NCBI GenBank assembly: GCA_963559135.1 | Contig: CAUWJP010000002.1 | Location: 77,337 to 141,336, forward strand | Length of the DNA: 64,000 nucleotides | From: Sellimonas sp963559135 | Lineage (GTDB): Bacteria; Bacillota; Clostridia; Lachnospirales; Lachnospiraceae | Direction of reading: 5' to 3' | Part shown: positions 6,526 to 15,644 of the stretch, one piece after another | Layout of the letters: the number at the start of each line of letters is the position of its first letter | Position numbering within the stretch: position 1 is the stretch's first letter | The notes under the pieces: model-generated | The model's database searches: none | What the model was told of the DNA's origin: nothing | Seen by the model: only the letters and a program-made list of their open reading frames with translations | Program-made: the position numbers and the translations under genes

Positions 6526-9186
6526 ATGCAGGAAAAATATAATGTAACCGGCATGAGCTGTGCTGCCTGCTCTTCCCGTGTAGAAAAAGCAGTCTCGTCT
6601 CTTCCCGGTATGAAAGAGTGTTCGGTCAACCTTTTAAAAAACAGCATGGTCGTCACCTACGATGACCAGACTTTGACCGGAACTGATATTGTTCAGGCAG
6701 TAGAAAAAGCCGGATATGGTGCCTCCTTACAGATTGAAGGTCAGAAGAAAGCATCTTCCGCCACGGCACAGTCCGCATCTACCACTGCTGCAAAGAAAGA
6801 ATATGAAAGCATGAAACGGAGGGTGCTCTGGTCCTTTGTCTTCACAGTCCCGTTGTTTTATCTTTCCATGGGACATATGATGGGCTGGCCATTGCCGGAT
6901 ATTTTCCTTGGCACGGAAAATTCCATGATCTACGCGTTTACCCAGTTTCTGCTCCTGATTCCGGTTGTATTTATCAACTTCAAATATTATCGTGTCGGGT
7001 TTAAGGCTCTGATTCACAGATCCCCGAACATGGATTCCCTGATCGCCCTCGGATCCGGGGCTTCTCTTGTATACGGCATCTACGCATTGTATAAGATTGC
7101 ATTCGGTCTCGGACACGGGGACATCACAATGGTGCATCAGTTTTCCCACGACCTGTACTTTGAGGGCGCAGGTACTATCTTGACTCTGATCACCCTTGGC
7201 AAGTTTTTCGAGGCACGTGCAAAAGGCAGAACTTCCGATGCCATCAATAAGCTTCTGAATCTTGCCCCGAAGACTGCAACCGTCATCCGTGACGGCATGG
7301 AATGCTCAATTCCGGTGGATGAACTGGAAAAAGGTGATATACTGATTGTAAAAGCCGGCGAATCCATTCCGGTAGACGGAATCCTGATAGAAGGCTCCGC
7401 CTCCATTGATGAATCTGCCATTACAGGAGAGAGCATCCCAGTTGATAAACAGGCTGGAGACAAAGTCATCGGCGCAACCGTCAATAAAAGCGGCTACTTC
7501 AAAATGCAGGCGACCAAAGTCGGGGACGAAACCGCTCTTGCACAGATTATCCGTCTTGTGGATGAAGCAACCAGTTCCAAGGCTCCGATCGCAAAACTTG
7601 CAGATAAAGTAGCCGGCGTTTTTGTTCCGATTGTCATTACCATCGCCATTATTTCCTCTGTTGTCTGGATGATCTTTGGCGCCTCCTTTGAATTTTCGCT
7701 GACCATTGCTGTTTCCGTTCTGGTAGTCTCCTGTCCATGTGCGCTTGGTCTTGCGACTCCGACCGCAATCATGGTTGGAACCGGCCGCGGAGCCACAAAC
7801 GGAATTCTGATCAAGTCCGCAGAGTCACTGGAAAACGCCCACTCGATTCAGACAGTTGTCATGGATAAGACCGGTACGATCACACAGGGAAAACCGATGG
7901 TGACCGATATCATCTGCGAACCGGATATTGCAGAAAGCAGACTTCTTCAGGTGGCTGCCTCCCTGGAAACTCTCTCTGAGCATCCACTTGGACATGCGAT
8001 TGTCGAGGAAGCGGAAAAACAGCAGATCACATATCTTGCGGTGCAGAACTTTCAGCAGATACCCGGACAGGGCATAAAGGGAACAATCTCTGGTGTAGAA
8101 TATCTGGCTGGAAACCAGAAGATGATGGACGCCTTTTCCATTCATGATCCGGCGCTGGAGCAGCTACAGGATAAAATGGCATCCGCCGGGAAGACGCCAT
8201 TATACTTTGCTGAAGATCGTCGACTCCTTGGCATGATCGCTGTAGCCGATGTCGTAAAACCGACAAGCCGACAGGCAGTCCAAGAGCTGCAGGCTATGGG
8301 AATTGAAGTCGTCATGCTGACCGGAGACCACAAAAAGACTGCCGAAGCAATCCGTCGGCAGGTCGGTGTGGACCGTGTCATTGCTGAAGTGCTCCCTCAG
8401 GATAAAGAAGAAGAAATCCGCCGAATTCAGGAAAGCGGTAAAAAGACCGCCATGGTCGGTGATGGTATCAACGATGCTCCGGCTCTTGCCAGAGCAGATG
8501 TCGGAATCGCTATCGGTGCAGGTACTGACATTGCTATGGAATCCGCCGACATTGTCCTGATGAAGAACGACCTGTTGGATGTGGCAGGCGCCATCGAGCT
8601 TAGCAAAGCGACCATCCGCAACATCAAGGAAAACCTGTTCTGGGCATTTTTCTACAATGCAATCTGTATCCCGATTGCAGCCGGATGCTTCTACACCGCT
8701 TTTGGCCTGAAGATGAATCCGATGGTTGCGGCTCTCGCCATGAGCTTCAGCTCCGTCTTTGTCGTAAGCAATGCTCTCCGCCTGCGTTTCTTCAAACCAA
8801 AACACGGATCCGCTTCCGTCAATATGGAAACAGAACCAAAGTCATTTGCTATTACACACACGACGATAGCAGAACATGTCTCTCCCGAAGAGCCTTCCAC
8901 CAAGGAAGCTCTCCCGCAAGAATACTACTGTCCAAATATAACGAAACAGAACTCAGGAGGTATTACAATGAAAAAACAACTCTCAGTAGAAGGAATGATG
9001 TGCCCAAACTGCGTAAAACACGTGAAGAAAGCGCTGGAAGCAATCGAGGGCGCAACGGATGTTGCTGTCAGCCTGGAAGACAAAACAGCAACTGTCTGCG
9101 TACCGGAATCTGTTACAGATGAGATTCTCACTGCTGCTGTTACAGAAGAAGGATATGAAGTGACAGGAGTTCAGACGATTGCTTAA
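6526..9186 (+). CDS. copA: Copper-exporting P1B-1 ATPase with fused C-terminal HMA domain
   Basis: This 886-aa Cu(I) pump of the cytoplasmic membrane has, in order, an N-terminal HMA domain (GMSCAAC, Cys12 and Cys15), membrane helices, the TGES actuator, CPC at 403-405 followed by ALGLATP, DKTGT with Asp447, GDGINDAP, and final helices with YN and MSFSS. These last motifs are the Cu(I) signature. After the last helix comes a roughly 60-residue low-complexity linker and then a second HMA domain (GMMCPNC, Cys826 and Cys829). The usual CopA ends after the last helix, so this tail is an extra CopZ-like module. The linker DNA contains a consensus ribosome site immediately before Met815. The start at 6526 has AAAGGAG. 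It is monocistronic, bounded by terminators. Confidence 0.93.
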   Translation: MQEKYNVTGMSCAACSSRVEKAVSSLPGMKECSVNLLKNSMVVTYDDQTLTGTDIVQAVEKAGYGASLQIEGQKKASSATAQSASTTAAKKEYESMKRRVLWSFVFTVPLFYLSMGHMMGWPLPDIFLGTENSMIYAFTQFLLLIPVVFINFKYYRVGFKALIHRSPNMDSLIALGSGASLVYGIYALYKIAFGLGHGDITMVHQFSHDLYFEGAGTILTLITLGKFFEARAKGRTSDAINKLLNLAPKTATVIRDGMECSIPVDELEKGDILIVKAGESIPVDGILIEGSASIDESAITGESIPVDKQAGDKVIGATVNKSGYFKMQATKVGDETALAQIIRLVDEATSSKAPIAKLADKVAGVFVPIVITIAIISSVVWMIFGASFEFSLTIAVSVLVVSCPCALGLATPTAIMVGTGRGATNGILIKSAESLENAHSIQTVVMDKTGTITQGKPMVTDIICEPDIAESRLLQVAASLETLSEHPLGHAIVEEAEKQQITYLAVQNFQQIPGQGIKGTISGVEYLAGNQKMMDAFSIHDPALEQLQDKMASAGKTPLYFAEDRRLLGMIAVADVVKPTSRQAVQELQAMGIEVVMLTGDHKKTAEAIRRQVGVDRVIAEVLPQDKEEEIRRIQESGKKTAMVGDGINDAPALARADVGIAIGAGTDIAMESADIVLMKNDLLDVAGAIELSKATIRNIKENLFWAFFYNAICIPIAAGCFYTAFGLKMNPMVAALAMSFSSVFVVSNALRLRFFKPKHGSASVNMETEPKSFAITHTTIAEHVSPEEPSTKEALPQEYYCPNITKQNSGGITMKKQLSVEGMMCPNCVKHVKKALEAIEGATDVAVSLEDKTATVCVPESVTDEILTAAVTEEGYEVTGVQTIA
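8955..8960 (+). promoter_or_regulatory. Internal Shine-Dalgarno inside copA
   Basis: AGGAGG lies in frame inside the linker-coding part of copA, 7 bases before an in-frame ATG at 8968. This is the spacing of a normal initiation site in this genome. Confidence 0.6.
8968..9186 (+). CDS. copZ: Possible separately initiated CopZ-like copper chaperone within copA
   Basis: Starting at the in-frame ATG at 8968, the last 72 codons of copA encode a complete HMA domain with GMMCPNC and nothing else. That is the size and layout of CopZ, the cytosolic copper chaperone that hands Cu(I) to CopA. The ATG has a consensus AGGAGG 7 bases upstream. Two readings fit: an old copA-copZ pair fused by loss of the copA stop, with the former copZ signal still usable, or simple chance. 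If the site works, the gene makes both the fused pump and free chaperone. The protein is inferred from sequence only. Confidence 0.5.
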   Translation: MKKQLSVEGMMCPNCVKHVKKALEAIEGATDVAVSLEDKTATVCVPESVTDEILTAAVTEEGYEVTGVQTIA

Positions 9187-9241
9187 ATGCTCATGAAATT
9201 AGACATCTGTCGTTTCATGCAGGCTGCTGTCCAAATGCACT

Positions 9242-9297
9242 AAAGAAGCTGGAAGAAATGTCCCTCTAACGGAACGTTTTCTCCCAGCTTCTTTTAT
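9242..9297 (+). terminator. Terminator after copA
   Basis: AAAGAAGCTGG (9242-9252) pairs perfectly with CCAGCTTCTTT (9284-9294). The right arm runs into TTTTATTTC. Confidence 0.7.
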
Positions 9298-9345
9298 TTC
9301 ATCCGTAATTCATTTCCATTCTGTTTTATAAACAATGGAAAAGTT

Positions 9346-10641
9346 TTACTCTTTCGCTTTAAATAGTATTTCAATCAATGCCTTCGGTCTTCCTCCTGAA
9401 ATTGCAGTTTCCTTAGCATAAACACATCCAAGGCCCGCATCCATAATCCGATTCATGATTCGCCTGGCACTGCGTGTCGTGACATCCAGACATTCTGCCA
9501 ATTCATGAGCATCAAAAACATAGCTTTTTCTTGCCTCGGCGATCGCAATAATTTTCAACACCGACCTTACACTCAGCCCTGTACGAGACGCAATATCCTG
9601 AATTCGCGGATCAGACGAGATCAACTCATATCGAAGCTGCTTCTCTACTCCAAGAGGTCCTTCCAGCACATTATCCTCATCAATTTGATAAATTTCTTTT
9701 TTCCCTCTCTTTATCGCATATTCCAAGGCCTTCCTGGCATTCATTTCCGCTTTGTAGGAAGTAATCCCCATCCCGATTCCCACATTGAGACAACTTCCTT
9801 TTTCCTCTACCTGATGCTGCAGCTTCAGTATTTTATTCTGGTTCTTTTTCTCCTTTAGCAAGCCGGCACTTGCAAAAATGACATATTCTTCTCGTCCGAA
9901 CTCAAAAACGGATCCCTGAATACTTTTCACATATTGTATGATTTCTTTCTCTGTTTCTGTCTTCTTGAGCATTCTTCCATAATAATTCTCTCCCTGCTCC
10001 TCATAACTAAGCCTGAGAATCTCCACAGCAATTTGAGAATACTCCGCCCGATTCAGGGCATATTCATTCTTTAACCGTTCTAAAGCATGACGCACCATAG
10101 CTCTTGTAGGTCCGAGATAAATAGCATTATATCCCTTTTCTGTCAGTACCCGGTAAACCCAGGCCAGCGCTGTAAGAGCTACATTTGTACGTTTCTCATC
10201 CTGGAGTTTCATATGCCATCGAATATACTCTTCTTCCTCTACTTCTGGCTGAAAGGAGCTGGAATAAATATTTCTTGCCAGGATGTGAAATGCATCCAAC
10301 AGATCTTCAATCACTCTGTTTTCTACTAAATCAATACTAAAAGCATCTAACTCAAGCCCCTTTTTTTGCATTTCCAAAAAAGCTCCCGCCACACTGATAA
10401 TGGATTTTTCCACGGATGCAAACGGCTTACGAATTTCTATCGCTTCTGTCACATAACTTTCAACAGCACATCCAGAAAAAAGAATCACATCGCATTCTTC
10501 TATGCATGGGCCTATAACCGTATCACATATATTTACACGTTCTGCTGAATAAATTTTCACTTCAAGAGCATCATCAATCTGTCTGATATAATTTTCAATT
10601 ACACCGCAGGATGACTGCGGACCTACAACACCTATTTTCAT
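9346..10641 (-). CDS. Transcriptional regulator with GGDEF-like middle and C-terminal HTH
   Basis: I do not recognise a named family for this 431-aa protein. The first ~110 residues look like an alpha/beta sensor domain (starting MKIGVVGPQSSCGVIENYI). The middle (about 145-310) has features of a degenerate GGDEF/nucleotide-cyclase-like fold, as in PucR-type regulators (VGIGMGITSYKAEMNARKAL followed by AIKRG). The C-terminal ~100 residues hold two helix-turn-helix-like segments, IQDIASRTGLSVRSVLKII and LAECLDVTTRSARRIMNRI. It is the last gene of a five-gene operon with two membrane proteins and two peptidases, 32 bases behind the preceding gene, and is probably the operon's own regulator. The ribosome site is CGGAGAG. 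Confidence 0.65.
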   Translation of the reverse strand: MKIGVVGPQSSCGVIENYIRQIDDALEVKIYSAERVNICDTVIGPCIEECDVILFSGCAVESYVTEAIEIRKPFASVEKSIISVAGAFLEMQKKGLELDAFSIDLVENRVIEDLLDAFHILARNIYSSSFQPEVEEEEYIRWHMKLQDEKRTNVALTALAWVYRVLTEKGYNAIYLGPTRAMVRHALERLKNEYALNRAEYSQIAVEILRLSYEEQGENYYGRMLKKTETEKEIIQYVKSIQGSVFEFGREEYVIFASAGLLKEKKNQNKILKLQHQVEEKGSCLNVGIGMGITSYKAEMNARKALEYAIKRGKKEIYQIDEDNVLEGPLGVEKQLRYELISSDPRIQDIASRTGLSVRSVLKIIAIAEARKSYVFDAHELAECLDVTTRSARRIMNRIMDAGLGCVYAKETAISGGRPKALIEILFKAKE

Positions 10642-10673
10642 TTTTCTCTCCGTATCAGTTATTCTACGGATTA

Positions 10674-12017
10674 TTATACGCTTCTTCCGTCAAAGATTTC
10701 AACCTTAGAATTATCCTGCAAAAGCTTCAAATAATTTTCTTTCGTGAACTTTGGCTGAAATTCCCGGATAATTTTTTCTGCCTGCTCCGCATTCCCATAA
10801 AGCAGGTCAATCACAGTAAGAGCCATCATCTTCGCCGGCTGGATATATGCCTTTTCTTCATCATCTACACGGTAATCCCGTGAATGGAGACCTCCTCGAA
10901 CCCCTTCTGTCCAGATATGCATACATGGTTTTAACTGAGAAACATCTCCCAGATCTGTGGAGCCCGCTGTTTCATAAACTTCTACAAAAGAATCTTCATC
11001 AGCTCCTGCATATTCTATCATATTGGAACGGTATAATCTGGATAGTTTTCTATCTGTCCGCATCGGAAGATATCCCATTCTGTTCTGAATTTCTACCTTT
11101 CCACCAACAGCTAAAGCTCCTGCCTTGAGTGCACGGTCTACCTTATGGGAAGCATCCAAAATAGCTTCCACTGTAAAAGCACGTACCATAATCTGCATGG
11201 ATACAGAAGCCGGTACAACGTTCACCAATCCACCGCCTTCGGTTATGACAGCGCTGACTCTTACTTTATCCTTTTCCTGAAACGTCTCACGAACAGCGTG
11301 AATATTGTTCAGTGCCAGTTCTGCCATATTCAGTGCATTGATTCCTTTATGAGGTTCAAAACCAGCGTGAGCTGCCTCCCCAATAAAACGGACTGTTTTG
11401 GTAATAAATCCATTACAGTCTGTATCTACCGTACATCGTTTTCCTGCCGGCATTTCCATCATGTGGCACTGTAAGAGAATGTCGGTATTATCCAAGCCGC
11501 CCCGTTTTATGTATTCTTGTTTTCCTCCAAAATAGGCAATATGTCCATCCTTAATCAGCTGATTTCGATAATCGTAATCCACGCCTTCTTCTGCTGGAAC
11601 AGCCAGAAATTCCACCGTCCCTGCTAATTCCTTTAATGCACCCGAACGTGAAAGTCCCAGCGCACATCCATAAACATTGGCTAGCTGAATATTATGACCA
11701 CAGGCATGAACATTTCCTTCCTTTGTACTGTCCGGGTGTTCTGCACATACCACACAGTCCAGCTCACCTGTTACCGCTACGGATGGTCCTTCTTTCTTTT
11801 CCCCTACAGCCTTACACCCCGTATATGCGATCCCAGACTCAACTGAAAATCCTGCTTTCTGAAATGCATCAGCCACTCGTTTTTGTGTTTGAAATTCTTT
11901 AAAACCAAGTTCTGGTGTCTGATATATTTCTTTTCCAAGACGAATAATCTCCTCCCGGTTTTCATCAATGATCCTCAGGCACCTCTGTTTCATTTCCTGC
12001 AATTCCATGCTCAGCAT
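10674..12017 (-). CDS. M20D-type amidohydrolase, AbgB-like
   Basis: This 447-aa cytoplasmic metallohydrolase has the M20D landmarks: TGELDCVVC, HACGHNIQLANVYG (metal and catalytic His), and PAEEGVDYD with the Glu pair, plus a dimerisation domain from about residue 200. Members cleave N-acyl amino acids, indole-amino-acid conjugates or p-aminobenzoyl-glutamate. Its overall look is closest to the AbgB subunit of p-aminobenzoyl-glutamate hydrolase. A second Met three residues downstream (12008) is an alternative start, and GGGG just ahead of both does not decide. It begins 6 bases after the neighbouring peptidase gene, so the two are translated together. Confidence 0.82.
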   Translation of the reverse strand: MLSMELQEMKQRCLRIIDENREEIIRLGKEIYQTPELGFKEFQTQKRVADAFQKAGFSVESGIAYTGCKAVGEKKEGPSVAVTGELDCVVCAEHPDSTKEGNVHACGHNIQLANVYGCALGLSRSGALKELAGTVEFLAVPAEEGVDYDYRNQLIKDGHIAYFGGKQEYIKRGGLDNTDILLQCHMMEMPAGKRCTVDTDCNGFITKTVRFIGEAAHAGFEPHKGINALNMAELALNNIHAVRETFQEKDKVRVSAVITEGGGLVNVVPASVSMQIMVRAFTVEAILDASHKVDRALKAGALAVGGKVEIQNRMGYLPMRTDRKLSRLYRSNMIEYAGADEDSFVEVYETAGSTDLGDVSQLKPCMHIWTEGVRGGLHSRDYRVDDEEKAYIQPAKMMALTVIDLLYGNAEQAEKIIREFQPKFTKENYLKLLQDNSKVEIFDGRSV

Positions 12018-12023
12018 ACACCC

Positions 12024-13133
12024 CTATTCTTCTGTCATCATACGACGCATTACTTTTGCTGCCTTCCACATTTCTTCGGTATCCAATGATTCTTCTACCG
12101 TGTGTACATCGCGCATTCCTAATCCAAGAATCACACTGCGATATCCGTGTCCGGCCAATACATTGGCATCACTTCCTCCACCAATAACCATAAGTTCCGG
12201 ATGAATTTCTTCCCCTATCATAGCCTGTTTTGTTACTCGCATCAGCTCGCAGTCTAAATCTACAGATAAAGTCGGATATGCCAGTTCATGGTGAAATTCG
12301 TAACCGGCACCGGCCTTTTCTGCGGCTTCTTTGCAGCATGTCTCCATATGATCCAGTTCTGCTGCCAGTTTTTCCATACTGTGTGATCGAATCTCTGCGG
12401 TAATCTCTACCAGATCCGTCACAATGTTTGTCGCAGCTCCGCCTTCAATTCTTCCAATGTTTGATGTCGTTTCTGCATCAATTCTTCCGATATGCATCTG
12501 ACTGATTGCTTCTGCGGCTACCTTGACAGCATTGATTCCTTTTTCCGGTTCAATGCCTGCATGTGCTTTCTTTCCATGGAATACCATGCGTACAGCTTCC
12601 ATTGCAGGGGCCTTATATGCGATCACTCCTGTATCTCCTGTGGCATCTGCAACGACCAGGTCTTTACAAGGCAGCATATTTAAATCCATATGCTTTGTTC
12701 CCATCATACTGATTTCTTCAGAAGCCGTAAACACAAGCCAGATATCACGATGTCCGGCGTTAGTTTCCAGAACATCTTCTACTGCTTCCAAAATGGCAGC
12801 AATTCCGGATTTGTCATCTCCGCCCAATGTAGTAGTTCCATCTGTCCGAATGATACTGCCGTCTACTACAGCCTTTACGTTTCTGCACGGTTCGATCTGA
12901 TCCATATGTGCGCAAAATCCGATCGGGATACCTTTTCCGGTTCCTGGAATATGTGCAACAATATTTCTTCCATTTCCCCCATAAGCTTCTCCCGCCTGAT
13001 CAGACCAGAACTCAATGTTTCTTTCAGCCAGATACTGTTCCAGCCAGTCAGCCATTTCTTTTTCTCCTTTGGACGGACTGTATATCTGAACCATCTGCAA
13101 AAAACGATCGATCATTCTTTCTTTCGACAGCAT
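12024..13133 (-). CDS. M20/PepT-like metallopeptidase
   Basis: This 369-aa enzyme resembles peptidase T-like aminopeptidases. Visible are GFCAHMDQIEP (His ligand), TTTLGGDDKSGIAAILE (bridging Asp), and FTASEEISMMGTKHMD (catalytic Glu pair), with a lid domain at about residues 170-280. It would remove an N-terminal residue from small peptides in the cytosol with two Zn ions. AAAGGGG precedes the ATG. The stop of the upstream membrane gene lies 3 bases away and the second M20 gene starts 6 bases after its stop, so it is central to a compact operon. The exact substrate is not predictable. Confidence 0.85.
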   Translation of the reverse strand: MLSKERMIDRFLQMVQIYSPSKGEKEMADWLEQYLAERNIEFWSDQAGEAYGGNGRNIVAHIPGTGKGIPIGFCAHMDQIEPCRNVKAVVDGSIIRTDGTTTLGGDDKSGIAAILEAVEDVLETNAGHRDIWLVFTASEEISMMGTKHMDLNMLPCKDLVVADATGDTGVIAYKAPAMEAVRMVFHGKKAHAGIEPEKGINAVKVAAEAISQMHIGRIDAETTSNIGRIEGGAATNIVTDLVEITAEIRSHSMEKLAAELDHMETCCKEAAEKAGAGYEFHHELAYPTLSVDLDCELMRVTKQAMIGEEIHPELMVIGGGSDANVLAGHGYRSVILGLGMRDVHTVEESLDTEEMWKAAKVMRRMMTEE

Positions 13134-13136
13134 AGT

Positions 13137-13847
13137 TTATTCCCCTTTCTCTTCCGGTGTTTCAACAAGTTCCTTTTTGTAGATCAGTCTTCCTGCAAAG
13201 ATGGAGCCAAATACTGCCACCAGAATGACTGCATAGGATGGTGTTCCCGGCAGGAAAGAGAGGAAGCCATTCTGAAGAAGCCAGTTCATTCCAAATGCAA
13301 TGATAACGGCTACACCTGCCAGCTTTGGTCTAGAAATAGCGAACTGTCCAAATACTGCTCCATAAAGAGCTGGCAGAAGGAAGTTCAGCGCCCCTTTAAG
13401 CCCTTCAGGCATTGCATTAATAATGACATTTCCTCCTATTGCACCGATTGTAAGAATTACAACATTTACAACAATAGAAACAGCAATTCCGATTGTAGAA
13501 ATAATAGAACCTTTTTCCGTTCCCATCTCTACTCCAGCTGCCTCCTGCGCAACAGAAGAACATGGAACACGCATGTTGGATGTATTACCAGAAAGGAATG
13601 TCAAATAAGTTCCTGGAATACCAAGAATCGGGAAGTAGGAAATCGGTTCGACAACATAGAATGCGCCGCTGACTCCAATCTGGGAGATCGTACCTGCAAT
13701 AATCGCAGAAACCGGAGGCATACATTTATAAACAAATGAAATGACAATCGCCGGCAGAAAACAGGTGATAATACCAAGTAACATCGTAATTTTTCCCCAT
13801 TTTACAATTCCGGGAATATATGTTTGAGAATAGTAGTTTTTATTCAT
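13137..13847 (-). CDS. Multi-pass membrane protein of unknown function
   Basis: This 236-aa protein has about six hydrophobic segments. Conserved-looking Gly/Pro-rich stretches (GIPGTYLTFLSGNTSNMRVP and PALYGAVFGQF) suggest a transporter rather than an enzyme. I do not recognise the family with certainty. It overlaps nothing, sits 12 bases after another membrane protein gene and 3 bases before a peptidase gene, and shares the operon. The pair of half-size membrane proteins may form one heteromeric permease for the substrate that the two peptidases cut. That role is inferred from position only. The ribosome site is AGGAGG. Confidence 0.6.
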   Translation of the reverse strand: MNKNYYSQTYIPGIVKWGKITMLLGIITCFLPAIVISFVYKCMPPVSAIIAGTISQIGVSGAFYVVEPISYFPILGIPGTYLTFLSGNTSNMRVPCSSVAQEAAGVEMGTEKGSIISTIGIAVSIVVNVVILTIGAIGGNVIINAMPEGLKGALNFLLPALYGAVFGQFAISRPKLAGVAVIIAFGMNWLLQNGFLSFLPGTPSYAVILVAVFGSIFAGRLIYKKELVETPEEKGE

Positions 13848-13859
13848 TTTCGTTACCTC

Positions 13860-14594
13860 CTATAACATGTTGTTCCAAATGTATCCAACAAACATTCCTG
13901 AGAACATAGCAATAGCGAATGCCCATTCTCTAAGCCAGGAAATATTTTTCTCCTTTGCAAGTTTGGTAAAGAGCATCATCAAAAGACATCCTACGATTGT
14001 TGCAATTGCCGGTGCTCCTCCAATTGCAAATCCACCCTCTGCATTGAAAAAGTTTCCACTTGCCAGGTTTGCGAATGCACCAAGCATAGCGCCTGCAGAG
14101 ATAATTGGAACCATTTTTGAATTTCCTTTTGACATAATATGATTGACCTTATCCATCTTGTCCGTAAACAGGAATGTAAAGATCAGCCAGCCCAGCGATC
14201 CGCAAATCATAACCCATACACCACAGGCAAATGCCGTAGGATTCAGGTTTTCCAATGTAGTACCCATTGCCTGTGCACCAAAGCCTGCTGCCATTGCTTC
14301 ATAGTTTACAGATCCTATAAAAGAAAGCCGCATCCATGATACCGGTGCTCCCATAGATACAATAAGAGAAATCATAGTTACAAGAATTACAACGGATGGT
14401 CCAATTGAAGAGATTGCGCTACTTTTAATTGCACAATTAATCTGCTCTTTCGAGATCCCTGCTTCTTTTGCTGCTGTAAGTGATTTCCGGAAAAACAATA
14501 CCGACTGGAAAATAACCACGCCTACAGCGATTGCTGCTGCCGCCCACATTAAAGGACTGTTAGCAAGTTCCAAATAGTTTACTTTTTCGTTCAT
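13860..14594 (-). CDS. Membrane protein resembling DUF5058 family
   Basis: This 244-aa, about six-helix membrane protein is the first gene of the five-gene operon. A charged loop after helix 1 (FFRKSLTAAKEAGISKEQIN) and a glycine-rich segment (FNAEGGFAIGGAPAIATIVG) recall the DUF5058 family as I remember it, unverified. No function is established to my knowledge. Together with the next membrane protein it is the best candidate for the uptake component of the operon. The gene starts behind GGAAGGAG and a TTGACA-type promoter. Nothing in the sequence suggests truncation. Confidence 0.6.
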   Translation of the reverse strand: MNEKVNYLELANSPLMWAAAAIAVGVVIFQSVLFFRKSLTAAKEAGISKEQINCAIKSSAISSIGPSVVILVTMISLIVSMGAPVSWMRLSFIGSVNYEAMAAGFGAQAMGTTLENLNPTAFACGVWVMICGSLGWLIFTFLFTDKMDKVNHIMSKGNSKMVPIISAGAMLGAFANLASGNFFNAEGGFAIGGAPAIATIVGCLLMMLFTKLAKEKNISWLREWAFAIAMFSGMFVGYIWNNML

Positions 14595-14617
14595 TTTTCT
14601 TCTCCTTCCTCAGTTAG

Positions 14618-14627
14618 GGACGCGTCC
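14618..14627. promoter_or_regulatory. Palindrome in the leader of the peptidase operon
   Basis: GGACGCGTCC is a perfect 10-bp palindrome between the promoter and the first gene. It is GC-rich in an AT-rich leader, so it stands out as a possible operator, perhaps for the regulator encoded at the end of the operon. Confidence 0.35.
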
Positions 14628-14647
14628 TTAATATGACCTTTATGGAA

Positions 14648-14677
14648 AATATACAATACAATCCCATTATGTGTCAA
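14648..14677 (-). promoter_or_regulatory. Promoter of the membrane-protein/peptidase operon
   Basis: On the minus strand TTGACA (14672-14677) and TATATT (14648-14653) are spaced by 18 bases, about 55 bases upstream of the first ATG. Confidence 0.6.
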
Positions 14678-14823
14678 TTATTTATTCAAAATTTACAACT
14701 TGAATTTTTCACAATCTTTTCAAAGCAAATTCGTGCATAGTTACCAAAAAGATCTCCATGCACCTCATATCCAACCCATATCCAGCTCCAAACCTTCTCA
14801 AAAATAATTTTAGAAAACTGGAT

Positions 14824-14850
14824 AAAAAAAAGATGCCGCAGCATCTTTTC
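14824..14850 (-). terminator. Terminator after the HD-domain gene
   Basis: AAAAGATGC and GCATCTTTT form a 9-bp stem with a 4-base loop, followed on the minus strand by a T-run. It starts directly at the stop of the HD gene. Confidence 0.85.
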
Positions 14851-15489
14851 TCATTGTTCTGGTGTGCTTTTCATCGGCACAACTGTATACAGATCTTTTC
14901 CCATCTTTTTTTCAAAATATTCCTTCAATGCCATATTTCTGTCCCATTTTTCCTGCGGATAATAACCATAGCGGCTTTTCACATCATTCATCCGCTCTTC
15001 CAAAGATACAATCCCATCACCCACAGCAATAGAATCACAGAGCTGAATCAGATAGTCGTATTCATCGTATTCCATTGCATCCAACAGACTTTTCAGTTCT
15101 TCCTTTTTTTCCTCTGATATATCGAACTTTCCGATGTAATCTTCCATCTTTTTTCCGTTAAATGAATGGGAAAGCGCTGTCCTAGCGGCTTTCTCATATC
15201 CATGCTCCATTAAAAACTTATATCCATCATAGACATGTGCCAGATAACTGACCCCGAACCGCCGCCCAATGTCATGGAGCAGACCACAAATATATGCCGT
15301 CTCCTCATCCAGCCCTTCACACTCGGCTGCGATTTTTCCGGCAGCTTCCGCTACATATTCGCTGTGCTGAATCCATGGTCCCGGATTCATCCTGCCGCCC
15401 TCTTCCAGAAAAGATCGTGCCTCATCCATAGATGGGAGGCCGACTGCCACTCCTTTGCATGAACTTTCTTCGTTTCTTTTATTATTCAT
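14851..15489 (-). CDS. HD-domain phosphohydrolase
   Basis: This 212-aa protein has a classical HD fold: H of QHSEYVAEAAGKIA, the metal-binding pair in LLHDIGRRFG, and a later Asp in QLCDSIAV. HD proteins of this type hydrolyse nucleotides or other phosphomonoesters or diesters with a divalent metal in the cytoplasm. The substrate is unknown. A GGGAGGAAG site supports the ATG at 15489. The gene has its own terminator and stands alone between the peptidase operon and a short unknown gene. Confidence 0.8.
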   Translation of the reverse strand: MNNKRNEESSCKGVAVGLPSMDEARSFLEEGGRMNPGPWIQHSEYVAEAAGKIAAECEGLDEETAYICGLLHDIGRRFGVSYLAHVYDGYKFLMEHGYEKAARTALSHSFNGKKMEDYIGKFDISEEKKEELKSLLDAMEYDEYDYLIQLCDSIAVGDGIVSLEERMNDVKSRYGYYPQEKWDRNMALKEYFEKKMGKDLYTVVPMKSTPEQ

Positions 15490-15644
15490 TTCCTTCTTCC
15501 TCCCTCAATCGTTTTCCTGCCTGCATGAAGTATTTTGGGACAGTTTTTTACTTCATTATACACCAAAAGACCATTTGCCGGGTCAATAATCTCCGTCTGT
15601 AAATGGCCTTTTTACTGCTCCGTTTCTATTACTTGTTCACTGAC

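Noticed and set aside
12690..13739. 349-codon plus-strand frame opposite the peptidase and membrane genes
   Set aside because: Antisense to two operon genes, no ribosome site or recognisable domain.
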